Source of the DNA: JAFLCM01 sp964510955
Lineage (GTDB): Bacteria > Planctomycetota > Phycisphaerae > Phycisphaerales > UBA1924
Length of the DNA stretch: 64,000 nt
Assembly (NCBI GenBank): GCA_964510955.1
Contig: CAZEDW010000001.1
Location: 1 to 64,000, forward strand
Reading direction: 5' to 3'
The position numbers and the translations under genes were made by a program. Of this stretch, positions 18,058-29,808 are shown piece by piece; the stretch's first letter is position 1; the number at the start of each line of letters is the position of its first letter. The notes beneath the pieces were generated by a model. It did not search any database and was not told the origin of the DNA. It saw only the letters and a program-made list of their open reading frames with translations.

Positions 18058-18630
18058 CCCAAACCCCTTTCTCTTGCAACCCCCGGCCCATTGTGCCTTC
18101 GCGCCGCCGCCATTCCAAGCCCAGCGTTTGAGATTCAAGCGGAATTGGCAGAAAGAGAGAGGTATCGCCCGGTTCTGTGCGCACAGGCGCGGTCATTGAT
18201 TTGGGGTGGTCTCGGGTTTGCCCGGCGGGGAAGGGGGAAGGCGGGGTATCGGGATGGGGTGGGAAGGGGCATGTGGGGGAGGCGCGCTGGGAGAGGCTGC
18301 CGCACGCGGTGCGGGCGGAGACACGGCGGTGGCGGGACGCTGGTTGTGAACCTGCCGGCGGTGGCTGAACTCACCACTGTTGTCATGTGGTGGCATCCGG
18401 CAGTTGCCGGCCGCTCTGGCGCGTGGCGTTGATGGAGTTGTTCCACGGTGTGGTGCGGGTGCTTGCGCACGACGGCGCAGGCGTTGGGGGGGGCGCAGCG
18501 CAGCGCGGGAAATTGGGAGTGGGCGCTGCAAGGAATCGCGTGGTGACGGCAAGACAGTGTGCTGTGTCGGAACCGACTGAATCGACTGCCTAACACCACC
18601 CACGAACTTCAATCAAGAGGAGTGAAACCC
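18058..18630. other. Intergenic region between divergent secreted-protein genes
   Basis: About 570 bases with no convincing gene. The part at about 18226-18277 is a run of G tracts on the + strand (several runs of three to five G separated by one to four bases) with G-quadruplex potential. The last 20 bases hold the AAGAGGAG ribosome-binding site of the following gene. No clear promoter could be assigned to either divergent gene. Confidence 0.6.
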
Positions 18631-19359
18631 ATGAATCCTGTGCTTGCGAACTCGCTGCGTGTCTTTTCCATTGCCTGCCTGATCGGCGCCGCGGGCGCGG
18701 CGGACGGGGCTGTCATCTCGCTCCGCAGCGGGCAGTCCGGCGGCGTGCCGGGGCTGCCGGGGATGCTCGACGACATCGTGACGCTGCTGCCGACCAACCC
18801 GCCCGGCGGACCGGTGAGCGCGGTGCCTTTCACGCCCGCGGACTTTGCCGGGGCGGCGTCGGGGCCGGCCGCCACGGTGATCAATCCGCACCCGGCGTGG
18901 ACGCCGACGATCTCGGACCCGCTGGCGCGGTGGATCAACTACCGGGGCGCGGTGGATCCGACGGGTCAGTTGCTGGGCGCTCCCGGCTCGACGCTGTACG
19001 CGGTGCCGTTCTTCGTGCCGGGGTCGGGGCCGCTGGCGGCGACGCTGACGCTTGAACTGGCGGTGGATGATGCGCTGGGTGACTGGCTGGTCGCCGGCGA
19101 CCCGAACCCCGCGGGCGTCTACATGAACGGCGCGGCGCTGCCGCTGTACACCGCGGCCAACTATGCGACGCCGACGACGTACAGCACGCCGATCACGGTC
19201 AACGGTGGCGCGACGAACTACATGTACCTGTACCAGCGCGATCTTGGCGTCCTGGTGAGCGGGCTGATCTTCTCGGCGAAGATCGACGTGGTGCCGACGC
19301 CGGGCTTCGCGGGGCTGGCGGTGATGAGCGGGCTGGTGGCGGTCCGGCGGAAGCGGTGA
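18631..19359 (+). CDS. Secreted protein with PEP-CTERM-like anchor
   Basis: A 242-residue exported protein. The ATG at 18631 has AAGAGGAG at 18614-18621. The N terminus has a signal peptide (RVFSIACLIGAAGAADGA). The C terminus reads VPTPGFAGLAVMSGL followed by VAVRRKR, the tripartite shape of PEP-CTERM/exosortase substrates: short Pro motif, hydrophobic helix, basic end. The body is rich in Gly, Pro, Thr and aromatic residues and looks like a beta-sandwich extracellular domain; I do not recognise it. A strong intrinsic terminator follows at 19408. No exosortase gene is in the window. Confidence 0.78.
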   Translation: MNPVLANSLRVFSIACLIGAAGAADGAVISLRSGQSGGVPGLPGMLDDIVTLLPTNPPGGPVSAVPFTPADFAGAASGPAATVINPHPAWTPTISDPLARWINYRGAVDPTGQLLGAPGSTLYAVPFFVPGSGPLAATLTLELAVDDALGDWLVAGDPNPAGVYMNGAALPLYTAANYATPTTYSTPITVNGGATNYMYLYQRDLGVLVSGLIFSAKIDVVPTPGFAGLAVMSGLVAVRRKR

Positions 19360-19407
19360 ATGGGGGGGGCGGTCCGAGTCGGGAAGCCTTGGACGATCCT
19401 GGTATCA

Positions 19408-19447
19408 CGCCGCGGCCACGGTTGAGGTGGCCGCGGCGTTCTTTTTG
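19408..19447 (+). terminator. Intrinsic terminator
   Basis: A perfect 12-bp stem CGCCGCGGCCAC (19408-19419) with GTGGCCGCGGCG (19427-19438), a 7-base loop, then TTCTTTTTG. It terminates the anchored-protein gene and separates it from the SGNH hydrolase. Confidence 0.9.
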
Positions 19448-19513
19448 TTGCGGGGTATTGGCTTGCGCGGGTATGGTGTGGCAGCATCGACACCGCTCTT
19501 GAAGGAGAAGCTT

Positions 19514-20242
19514 ATGGACGCCGCCGCCCTGCTGGTTGTTTTGCTGACGAGCGCCCTGGTGCTGGGTCAGAGCGGGGCCGCGCCGGGCGTGGGCACGCCG
19601 GTGAAGGCCGTGACGCCGGAGTTTCATGAGGGGACGATGGAGCGGCACGAGTCGTTCAATACGATCTCGAAGAAAGGCGAGGCGGAGCTGGTGTTTCTGG
19701 GCGATTCGATCACGCAGGGGTGGGAGGGCGTGGGGAAGGATGTGTGGGCGAAGCGGTACGCCGGGCGCCGGGCGGCCAACTTTGGGATCAGCGGCGACCG
19801 GACCGAGCACGTCCTGTGGCGGCTCGACCACGGCAACTTCGACGGGCTGAAGCCCAAGCTGATCGTGCTGATGATCGGCACCAACAACACCGGGCACCGG
19901 CAGGACAAACCCGAGGACACCGCGGCGGGGGTGAAGGCGATCCTGGAGCGGCTGCGGGCCAAGTGCCCGGAGTCAAAGGTGCTCCTGATGGCGATCCTGC
20001 CGCGCGGCGAGAACGCGGGTGACCCGCTGCGGAAAATCAACGATCAGGTGAACGCGCTAATCGCGAAGCTCGCCGATGGGGGGCGTGTGGTGTTCAAGGA
20101 CGTGGGGGCCGGGTTCCTGGATGTGGAAGGGAAGATGAAGAAGGAGTTGATGCCGGACCTGCTGCACCCGAGCGCGGGGGGGTATGAGGTTTGGGCGGAG
20201 GGGATTGAGGCGGAGGTGAAGAGGGGGATGGGGGAGGGGTGA
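19514..20242 (+). CDS. Exported SGNH/GDSL-family hydrolase
   Basis: A 242-residue esterase-type hydrolase, probably acting on acyl or acetyl esters of envelope or environmental polysaccharides. ATG 19514 has GAAGGAG at 19501. A short signal peptide (ALLVVLLTSALVLGQS) is followed by the mature domain. The four SGNH blocks are visible: block I FLGDSITQGW with Ser65, block II NFGISGDRT with Gly, block III MIGTNNTGH with Asn, and block V DLLHPSAGGYEVWA with Asp and His. Substrate cannot be told from sequence. It resembles platelet-activating-factor acetylhydrolase-like SGNH enzymes. Confidence 0.88.
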   Translation: MDAAALLVVLLTSALVLGQSGAAPGVGTPVKAVTPEFHEGTMERHESFNTISKKGEAELVFLGDSITQGWEGVGKDVWAKRYAGRRAANFGISGDRTEHVLWRLDHGNFDGLKPKLIVLMIGTNNTGHRQDKPEDTAAGVKAILERLRAKCPESKVLLMAILPRGENAGDPLRKINDQVNALIAKLADGGRVVFKDVGAGFLDVEGKMKKELMPDLLHPSAGGYEVWAEGIEAEVKRGMGEG

Positions 20243-20282
20243 GGGGCGGAGCCGCGAGCAGGGTTAGCGGGCGCTGGTACGT

Positions 20283-21842
20283 TTACTTGCACACGCCGTG
20301 AACGTTCGATCTTCCGTATTGGAGCAGGAGGATGGTGAGGTCGGCGGTATCCACGATGCCGTCGAGATTGAGGTCTCCTCTGACGAAACCCGCGGGGCAG
20401 CGAGCAGGACTGCCGAACGGTTGCGAAGTGTCCCGGCCGGTGCATGCCTGGCCGAAGCCCAATAGCAACCATGTCAGGTCAACGTTGTTTACTGCGCACT
20501 CATCGCCGAACGAATCGCTGATGTTGGCGGTGCAGGGACAGGGGAGCGCGCAATCGATCTGGAGCTTGTAGCTGGCGCCACAGAGAACTCGGCTCGGGCC
20601 GTCCGCCGATGGGGCCACGACGACATAGAAGGTGCCGGGGTCGGTGTAAGGAGAAACAAACCCAAAGTAGCCGCTGGTCGGCGGCTTGAACAACTCAGAG
20701 CCCCAATCGTCGAGGCTTGAGCAGCCCTCCGGCCCCTGGTTGCCGACGCGGAATACACGCAGTGAGGCGTAGAACTGGTTTGTCAGCAGGATCCTGAGCG
20801 GGCCTCCGATGTGACGGACCACGTACCAGTCGGCATCCCGTACTCCGTCCTGAGCGTCTACTGTGCCGCACACCACGCTCGTGCACGGGACTTCCGTGAA
20901 TGTTCCGGGATTAGGCGACGGCGCATCGCACCCCTGGTTTATGCCGGACAGGTGGCAATCCGGTTCGAGTTCGAGCCGCGCGTCTGTCGGGCAGGCGACT
21001 GGTGGACCGAGACACTCGCCGTTGAGAGCGCTGAGCGTGTACTGCGCCTCGCATGGAACATCACCCGCCGAGGGTGCCGGTCGAACGCGCACAAAGTAGG
21101 TTCCGGCCGTGACGCATTCGCCGGCCGTGACCGCGATAACCCCCGGGTCGCAGGTCCACAGGCCGCGGCTCGCGAGCCGTTCAGCGATGAGGTCGCCGGG
21201 GCAATCCGTGCCGACAGCTTTGGCGAACAGCGCGAGCTCCATATTGACCGCGATACCGGAAAGTTGGAGTCCGAGAAACGACTCCGTGGTGTCGATCGTG
21301 ATGACGTACCAATCGACGTCGGGCACACCTTGATATTGGCTGGTCTTGCCGCAAACGCGATCGCCAATCCGAATCGTGCTGAACCCGGAACCGTCGCGGT
21401 AGCATCCGGCGTTGAAGCGATCCCGGTCCGGATCGGAGTGGTTCGCACCGGTGACGCAGTTGGATGCCGGCTCAGACTCATAGGCGTTCGCGAAGGAGCA
21501 AGCGATGTCCTCCGAGCAGCAGAACACAGTTGCGCAGTTGGTACCTACACCCAGAAACACTCCGCCGCTGGCGTAGCATGTCTTTGTGTCGGAAGTGGCA
21601 CAGTTGCCGTTCCCGAGGTTGCAGCATGCGCCGGTTTCCTCGGCTTGCACAACATCGCGAGCCTGGAGACCGGACGTTTGACGCCCAGCGTAGTGCTCAG
21701 GCATTATGTTGCCGGTGGACAAATCGGCAGAGGAAGAAAATGAAGTCGCCGGCGTCTCGGCCATCACCGCAAGAGCAAGCAGGAAGCACATGGCGGGGCC
21801 GCCAGCGATGGCGCCTCGACGAAGGGCTGTGTTGGCTGTCAT
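20283..21842 (-). CDS. Secreted Cys-rich protein with C-terminal dockerin-like repeats
   Basis: A 519-residue exported protein. ATG 21842 is preferred because GGAG lies about 8 bases upstream and a signal peptide follows (AMCFLLALAVMAETPA); a longer frame exists from 21980. The Cys-rich N-terminal section (GACCNLGNGNCATSDTKTC) resembles short Cys modules found in planctomycete secreted proteins. Two central modules contain DADWYVV-type strands (VRDADWYVV and VPDVDWYVI), as in bacterial pre-peptidase C-terminal (PPC) domains. The C terminus has dockerin-like segments CAVNNVDLTWLLLGFGQ and DLNLDGIVDTADLTILLLQYG. Base composition is less GC-rich than neighbours, as in the central part of the 13.8-18.1 kb gene. 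Confidence 0.83.
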   Translation of the reverse strand: MTANTALRRGAIAGGPAMCFLLALAVMAETPATSFSSSADLSTGNIMPEHYAGRQTSGLQARDVVQAEETGACCNLGNGNCATSDTKTCYASGGVFLGVGTNCATVFCCSEDIACSFANAYESEPASNCVTGANHSDPDRDRFNAGCYRDGSGFSTIRIGDRVCGKTSQYQGVPDVDWYVITIDTTESFLGLQLSGIAVNMELALFAKAVGTDCPGDLIAERLASRGLWTCDPGVIAVTAGECVTAGTYFVRVRPAPSAGDVPCEAQYTLSALNGECLGPPVACPTDARLELEPDCHLSGINQGCDAPSPNPGTFTEVPCTSVVCGTVDAQDGVRDADWYVVRHIGGPLRILLTNQFYASLRVFRVGNQGPEGCSSLDDWGSELFKPPTSGYFGFVSPYTDPGTFYVVVAPSADGPSRVLCGASYKLQIDCALPCPCTANISDSFGDECAVNNVDLTWLLLGFGQACTGRDTSQPFGSPARCPAGFVRGDLNLDGIVDTADLTILLLQYGRSNVHGVCK

Positions 21843-22103
21843 GGGACTGACTCCGCTGATTATCGCCATCAAGGCCTGTCCAAGATTTGAGAGCAGATGG
21901 CGAAGGTTGGATATGAAGTGATACGCGCGCCGTCGCAGCAAGTGCCGTCCATAGGAACGATTCCAACTCGGCTGGTACATCGGCCGGCAGCCACATTGGC
22001 CGGATCTCGTGTGCCGTGTTCCAGCTTCAGCAAGTGGCGAGGTTCAGGCAGATGGCCGCAGAGAACCGGCCGCACGGCCGGATGACGGCATCGTTGCGCG
22101 TTC

Positions 22104-23066
22104 CTATCCCCTGACATCCAGCCCGATATCAACACTCACCGCCTGATGCGTCAGCGCCCCCGCGCTGATCCGCTCGACGCCCGTCGCGGCGATCGCGCCC
22201 ACCGTGTCCAGCCGGACGCCGCCGCTGGCTTCGAGTTGCATGCTCCGTGCCCACTCGGTTGCCGCCGTGTTGCGGCGGCGGACGGCGTCGCGGAGCTGAT
22301 CGAGGCTCATGTTGTCAAGCAGGACGATGTCGATCGTCTTTGGCGGCAGCGCGAGAAGGGCGTCGAGCTGGTCGAGGGAATCCACTTCGGCTTCGATGAA
22401 CTGAAGTGTTCGGGACGCGGACGCGGCGGTCTGGCGGGCGCGGGCGGCGGCCTGGGCCACTGCCTGGGCAAACTCGCGCGGACTGAGGCCGGCGACGTGG
22501 TTGTCTTTGATGAGCACGGCGTCGTAGAGGCCGAGGCGGTGCGACTGGCCGCCGCCGCAGCGGACGGCGTATTTCTCCAGCACGCGCAGGCCTGGCGTGG
22601 TCTTGCGCGTGTCGTAGATGCGGGCCCTGGCCGTGGGGGCTTCGGCTTTGATGCGGTCGACGAACGCGCGGGTGAGCGTGGCGACGCCGCTGAGGCGGGA
22701 GACGACGTTGAGGAGGGTGCGTTCGAGGGTGAGGACGGCGGCGCGGGGGCCCTGCATCGTGGCGAGGGTGGTCCTGGCGGGGACGGTGATACCGTCAGTG
22801 ATGTTGGGCGCTGCGGCGTGGGTGATGCTGCCGCCGAAGACGGCGATGAGTTCGGGGATGGCCGCGAGGCCCGCGACGGTCAAGGGGACGCGGGCGTTGA
22901 GCTGGGCGGTGATGGGGGCCTGGGGGTCAGAGATCGAGGCGGAGGTGATGTCGACGCCGGCGGCGGCGCCGGATATGCCGAGGTCTTCGTCGCGGGCCAG
23001 CTCGAAGAGTCGGCGGGTGAGGCCGGTCTTGGCGAGCTCGGTGTAGAAAGCTTGCAGGTCGGACAT
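22104..23066 (-). CDS. nadC: Nicotinate-nucleotide pyrophosphorylase (carboxylating)
   Basis: Quinolinate phosphoribosyltransferase of NAD synthesis: quinolinate plus PRPP to nicotinate mononucleotide, CO2 and PPi. The 320 residues are typical (slightly long). Family motifs in order: LNVVSRLSGVATLT (about residue 115), YDTRKTTPGLR, RCGGGQSHRLGLYD and LIKDNHVAG; the C-terminal barrel half holds IEAEVDSLDQL, DIVLLDNM and LEASGGV. It starts at ATG 23066, 30 bases upstream in transcription order of hldE on the same strand's far side. No other NAD genes are adjacent. Confidence 0.94.
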   Translation of the reverse strand: MSDLQAFYTELAKTGLTRRLFELARDEDLGISGAAAGVDITSASISDPQAPITAQLNARVPLTVAGLAAIPELIAVFGGSITHAAAPNITDGITVPARTTLATMQGPRAAVLTLERTLLNVVSRLSGVATLTRAFVDRIKAEAPTARARIYDTRKTTPGLRVLEKYAVRCGGGQSHRLGLYDAVLIKDNHVAGLSPREFAQAVAQAAARARQTAASASRTLQFIEAEVDSLDQLDALLALPPKTIDIVLLDNMSLDQLRDAVRRRNTAATEWARSMQLEASGGVRLDTVGAIAATGVERISAGALTHQAVSVDIGLDVRG

Positions 23067-23095
23067 TGGGGATTGCCGAATCGGCCCAGGCAGCG

Positions 23096-24589
23096 TTACG
23101 GCGTCGGGCTGCCGCGCAGCTTGCGAACGGTCGCCGTGGTGCTGCGGCCCTCGGCAATGGGGATGAGGGCGACCTTGCCGCCGTAGGACTCGACGTAGGA
23201 CCCGCCGACGACCTGGTCCTTGGTGTAGTCGGCGCCCTTGGCGAGGACATCGGGCCTAAGGCGCTCGAGGAGCTTCATGGGGGTGTCGTCGTCAAAGACG
23301 ACGACGAGGCCCACGGATTCGAGCTCGCTGAGAACATCGGCGCGGTCATCTTCGGGGTTGATCGGGCGGTCGGGGCCCTTGTTCTGGCGCCGGACGCTGG
23401 CGTCGGAGTTGAGGCCGATGATGAGCAGGTCGCCGAGCTTGGCGGCTTCGCGCACCAGCTTGATGTGGCCGGAGTGGATGACGTCGAAGCAGCCGTTGGT
23501 GAAGACAATCTTCTTGCCCTCGCGACGGGCGGCGGCGGCCTCGATGGCGGCTTCGTCCAAGGTGCGCCGCTTGCTGTGGCGCGGGGCGTGCTGGTTGATG
23601 AGGCTGCGGTGGATCTTTTCGAGCGGGATGGGCTGGACGCCGAAGACCTCGACCGCGAGGCCCGCGGCGGCATTGGCGAAACGGGCGGCGTCGGGCCAGG
23701 CGATGCCGTTGGCTCGCGCCGCGAGAAGGGCCGCGAGCATCATGTCGCCGGCGCCGGTGACGTCGTAAACCTCGCGGGCGACGGTGGGGACGTGCAGGGG
23801 GCGGGCGCCCTTTTCGAGCAGCAGGACGCCGTGCTTGTCGAGGGTGAGGATGATGGCCTCGGCGTCGAGCTGGGCCATGAGGGCGGCGGCGACGGCGCCG
23901 TTGTGCTCGGGGTCGGCGCCGGGGTGGGTCTTGAGGGCGGTGGCGGTCTCGGCCTCGTTGCGGTTGGGCGTGATGGCGGTGCAGCCCTTGTACTTCGAAT
24001 AGTCGGTGAGCTTGGCGGGGTCGACCAGCACCGGTTTGCTGTGACGGCGGCAAAGATCGATGACGGCGGCGCAGAGCTCGGGCGAGCAGACGCCCTTGTT
24101 GTAGTCCTCGATGGCGACGGCGTCGGCGGCGGCGATCTCGGATTCGAGCCTGGCGCGGACCTGGCGGGCGATCGCGGAGCTGAGCGGCTCGCGCGATTCA
24201 TAGTCGAGGCGGAACATCTTCTGCGGGTGGCGCGACTGGGCCAGGCCGACGAGGTTCTGCTTGACGGTGGTAGGGCGGGACGGGTCGCGGACGAGGCCGG
24301 CGGTATCGATGCCGGCGTCCTGCATGGCGCCGAGGAGGGTGACGGCGTGCTGGTCGTCGCCGACAACTCCGAAGGCTTTTACGGCGGCGCCGAGCGCGGC
24401 GAGGTCCATGCAGACGTTCGCGGAGCCGCCGGGCATCTGCTCGGTGCGCTTGGCGTGCAGGACGGGGGCGGGGCCGTCGGCGCTGAGGCGTTCGGCGTCG
24501 CCGTAGACGAGCTGGTCGAGCATGAAATCACCGACCACCAGGGCGGTGAAGGGCTTCCAGCGGTCAAGATGCTCGAGCAGGTGGGGCAT
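23096..24589 (-). CDS. hldE: Bifunctional heptose 7-phosphate kinase / heptose 1-phosphate adenylyltransferase
   Basis: Makes ADP-heptose precursor for lipopolysaccharide inner core. The N-terminal ribokinase/PfkB domain (residues about 1-325) begins LLEHLDRWKPFTALVVGDFMLD and contains MPGGSANVCMDLAALG and the anion-hole region VTGAGDMMLAAL. The C-terminal nucleotidyltransferase domain begins KIVFTNGCFDVIHSGHI (HxGH motif HSGH) and ends ISTTATVRKL-like (GRSTTATVRKL). ATG 24589 gives 497 residues; a GTG at 24625, directly after the upstream stop, gives 12 more and would couple translation to the preceding gene. Implies an outer membrane with heptose-containing glycolipid. Confidence 0.93.
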   Translation of the reverse strand: MPHLLEHLDRWKPFTALVVGDFMLDQLVYGDAERLSADGPAPVLHAKRTEQMPGGSANVCMDLAALGAAVKAFGVVGDDQHAVTLLGAMQDAGIDTAGLVRDPSRPTTVKQNLVGLAQSRHPQKMFRLDYESREPLSSAIARQVRARLESEIAAADAVAIEDYNKGVCSPELCAAVIDLCRRHSKPVLVDPAKLTDYSKYKGCTAITPNRNEAETATALKTHPGADPEHNGAVAAALMAQLDAEAIILTLDKHGVLLLEKGARPLHVPTVAREVYDVTGAGDMMLAALLAARANGIAWPDAARFANAAAGLAVEVFGVQPIPLEKIHRSLINQHAPRHSKRRTLDEAAIEAAAARREGKKIVFTNGCFDVIHSGHIKLVREAAKLGDLLIIGLNSDASVRRQNKGPDRPINPEDDRADVLSELESVGLVVVFDDDTPMKLLERLRPDVLAKGADYTKDQVVGGSYVESYGGKVALIPIAEGRSTTATVRKLRGSPTP

Positions 24590-24625
24590 GGCGGGAGACG
24601 CGTTGGCGACCCGATCAGCCGCCAC

Positions 24626-25579
24626 TCAGTTGGGCTTGGGCGCCGGTTCCGACGGGGCGGGGGCGGGGGCGGGCGGGGTGGAAGAAGCACCGGGTTCGGC
24701 GGCTTTCTTCTCGGCCTCGGCTTGCTTCTGGGCGGCGCGCTGGGCGTCGAGCTTCTTGATCATCTCGGGATCGGTGATGCGCTCCATCTTGACGGGGTTG
24801 CCCTGCGAGTCCTTGATTTCCATGCCGCCGGGCGGGAGCGGGCCGAGCGAGCTGACGTCCGGGGTGCCGGTGATGGTGGCGGGCTTGGCGGGCGGGCGGG
24901 CGGCCTCGGGCAGGTCGGCGGTCTTGTAGATGGCGGGGATGGAGGCGATCTTTCCCAGCGCTTCGAGACGGCGCTCTCCTTTGACGACCTGGTCCTTGAA
25001 GTCGGCGGCGCGGGCGGCCTCGATGAGCTCTTTGGTGGTGGCGGTGGCGCCGGGGATGTCGTTGGCTTCGATCTGCGCGGTGGCCTTGGCCCAGCGGAGC
25101 TGCTGGGCGAGCAGCACGTGGGACGGGTTGGAGCTGGTGCCCATGGCCTCGGCGATGAGCTTCGAGGCGTCGTCGATCATCGACTTGCGCTGGGCCTCGG
25201 TGAGCTTGTCTTCGGGCGCGGCCTTGGCGGGGTCGGCGCCGGGGCGGAGGCCCAGGCGGGCCCCGTCGAGCATGAGGCGCGCGGCCTCGAGGCGGGCGAG
25301 CGTGGGGACCGCGCCCTGGCCCTCGTTGTCCTTGGCGACGCGGGTGAGGCCCTCGGGGCTGGCCGAGGTGACGGAGGCCTGCAACTCCTCATAGGCCTTG
25401 TCGAGGCGCTCCTCGATCTTCTTCTGCCACCAGTTGTAGCCCATGTAGCCGAGCACGACGACGAGCAGGGCGTAGATGGCGTACGACCCGTAGGTCTGGA
25501 GGAAGTTGATCAGGTCGGTGTTGAGGCGGGACTCTTGCAGGCCCGCGCCGACCTGGACTTGTGTCTGGCGTTCTTCCAT
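24626..25579 (-). CDS. Membrane-anchored TPR-like protein (YfgM-like)
   Basis: A 317-residue protein with a short cytoplasmic N terminus and one membrane helix (residues about 33-55, YAIYALLVVVLGYMGYNWW). A helical, Ala/Glu/Lys-rich domain follows with the spacing of tetratricopeptide-like repeats (LARLEAARLMLDGARLGL, VLLAQQLRWAKATAQIE), then a tail dominated by Ala, Pro, Glu and Lys ending PAPAPSEPAPKPN. This order matches YfgM/TPR_21-type envelope proteins. Its stop codon is immediately followed by the GTG alternative start of hldE. Function unknown; a role in envelope assembly is only inferred from topology. Confidence 0.7.
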   Translation of the reverse strand: MEERQTQVQVGAGLQESRLNTDLINFLQTYGSYAIYALLVVVLGYMGYNWWQKKIEERLDKAYEELQASVTSASPEGLTRVAKDNEGQGAVPTLARLEAARLMLDGARLGLRPGADPAKAAPEDKLTEAQRKSMIDDASKLIAEAMGTSSNPSHVLLAQQLRWAKATAQIEANDIPGATATTKELIEAARAADFKDQVVKGERRLEALGKIASIPAIYKTADLPEAARPPAKPATITGTPDVSSLGPLPPGGMEIKDSQGNPVKMERITDPEMIKKLDAQRAAQKQAEAEKKAAEPGASSTPPAPAPAPSEPAPKPN

Positions 25580-25699
25580 GGAGGTGCTCGATGGGATTCC
25601 CCCCGCGGGGGGAGTGGGTTTTGTTGGGGGGAAAAGGATAGTCGCTCAGAGGCCTGGCTTCAATCGCTGCTTTCAGCGGCGGAACGCGGGGAAACGTCT

Positions 25700-28591
<2,892 letters not shown>

Positions 28592-28683
28592 GGGTGAGCG
28601 GGATGATACGGGTGCCTCGGCGTGCCCGATTCGGGGACGGGCATCTGCGGGACCGGCCACAGGAGGGTGCGATGCCCGCGGTG

Positions 28684-29493
28684 TCAGGCGAGCCCGGCGG
28701 CGAGGTTCGCGCAGAACGAGCCGGCTTCGGAGACGGGGTCGGTCGCCGAGCCCATGCGGCTGACGAGCGCTGAACCGACGATCGCGGCGTCGGCGCCCGC
28801 GCCGCGCGGCGGGTCCGCGACGACGGCCCGAACGTGCTCGGGGGTCGAGATTCCAAAGCCGCACGCGATGGGGAGGTCGGTGACGGTGCGGAGCGTGGCG
28901 ACGCGCGCGGCGATGGCGGAGGCGTCGACGCCAGCGCCAGCGGTGCCCGTGATCCCGAGTCGCGCCAGCAGGTAGACGAAGCCGGTGCAGGCTCGGGCGA
29001 TCCGTTCGGCTCGCTGGGGCGGGGTCGTCGGGGCGACCAGAAGGGAGCACGTGAGTCCGGCGTTGCGGATGGGGCCCAGGGTGCGGTCGGCCTCGTCAAC
29101 GGGGACGTCGGGGATGATGACGCCGTCGAACCCGGCTTTCGCCGCGTCTGATGCGAACCTGGCGGGGCCCACGCGGTGGACGATGGAAACGCTGACCATG
29201 GCGACCAGGCCGAGGGTCAGCTTGGCACGGGCGGAGGCGACGGCTTCGAAGACACCGGCCGGGGTGACGCCTCTGGTCAACGCGGTGTGCATGGCGGCGG
29301 CGATCACCGGGCCGTCGGCGATGGGGTCGCTGAAGGGGATGCCAATTTCAACGATGGAGGCGCCGGCTCTTTGAAGGCCCACGAGGGTCCGCTCGGTATC
29401 CGCGAGGCTTGGGTACCCGCCGCAGACGAACGGCATCAGCCCCTTGCGGCCGGCGGCGCGGAGGTCGGCGAAGATGCGGTCGATCCGGTTCAT
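28684..29493 (-). CDS. trpA: Tryptophan synthase alpha chain
   Basis: Cleaves indole-3-glycerol phosphate to indole and glyceraldehyde 3-phosphate; 269 residues, normal length. Catalytic Glu49 and Asp60 are exactly in place in VEIGIPFSDPIADGPVI. The phosphate-binding region GFGISTPEHVRAV and the GVIIPDVPVDEA segment follow. trpB is not adjacent: the gene lies between leuS and tRNA-Gln on the same strand, so the trp genes appear dispersed in this genome. Confidence 0.95.
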   Translation of the reverse strand: MNRIDRIFADLRAAGRKGLMPFVCGGYPSLADTERTLVGLQRAGASIVEIGIPFSDPIADGPVIAAAMHTALTRGVTPAGVFEAVASARAKLTLGLVAMVSVSIVHRVGPARFASDAAKAGFDGVIIPDVPVDEADRTLGPIRNAGLTCSLLVAPTTPPQRAERIARACTGFVYLLARLGITGTAGAGVDASAIAARVATLRTVTDLPIACGFGISTPEHVRAVVADPPRGAGADAAIVGSALVSRMGSATDPVSEAGSFCANLAAGLA

Positions 29494-29523
29494 GCCCGCG
29501 GCTGGTTCCGAGAGGCGGCCTGA

Positions 29524-29553
29524 AACAAAGAAGCACCGGCTGGAAACCGGTGC
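29524..29553 (-). terminator. Intrinsic terminator after tRNA-Gln
   Basis: On the reverse strand GCACCGG (29553-29547), a 7-base loop and CCGGTGC (29539-29533) are followed by TTCTTTGTTT. It lies 14 bases past the tRNA 3' end, between the tRNA and trpA. Confidence 0.85.
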
Positions 29554-29566
29554 CGCGTGGGAAAAA

Positions 29567-29637
29567 CAGGGGATCTAGGATTCGAACCTAGGCTAACTGA
29601 GTCAGAGTCAGTCGTGCTACCGTTACACCAATCCCCT
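29567..29637 (-). tRNA. tRNA-Gln (anticodon CUG)
   Basis: A 71-nt cloverleaf: acceptor AGGGGAT/ATCCCCT (7 bp), D arm GTGT/GCAC (last pair G-U), anticodon stem ACTGA/TCAGT with loop CTCTGAC giving anticodon CTG, a 4-base variable loop, and T arm CTAGG/CCTAG with loop TTCGAAT. The discriminator is G73 as expected for Gln; the first pair is A-U rather than the usual U-A. CCA is not encoded. A terminator follows. Confidence 0.93.
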
Positions 29638-29752
29638 AGCTGAGGCCGAATGGTACCGCCCCAGGGCGTCGAGGCAAGTGGGCCCGGGATCGACGGTTCG
29701 GGTCTCCGGTTCGCGCGGGAGCGGTTGCGTCGGGCCTGAAGCGTGCGGGGCC

Positions 29753-29789
29753 AAAAAGGACACCGACCCGGGGGGCGGGTCGGCGGTGT
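29753..29789 (-). terminator. Terminator hairpin built on a REP-like core
   Basis: CCGACCC (29763-29769) pairs with GGGTCGG (29777-29783) across a 7-base loop, with ACA/TGT flanks. On the reverse strand it is followed by CCTTTTTGG. It lies 20 bases past the stop of the 73-residue gene. The CACCGACCC core is the same as in the REP-like hairpins at 30192-30268. Confidence 0.7.
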
Positions 29790-29808
29790 GGGTTGCGTTG
29801 TCGGGCGG

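Noticed and set aside
18140..18630. Several 60-150-residue frames in the 18.1-18.6 kb gap
   Set aside because: Low-complexity Arg/Gly/Pro content, no ribosome-binding sites and overlap with G-tract DNA.
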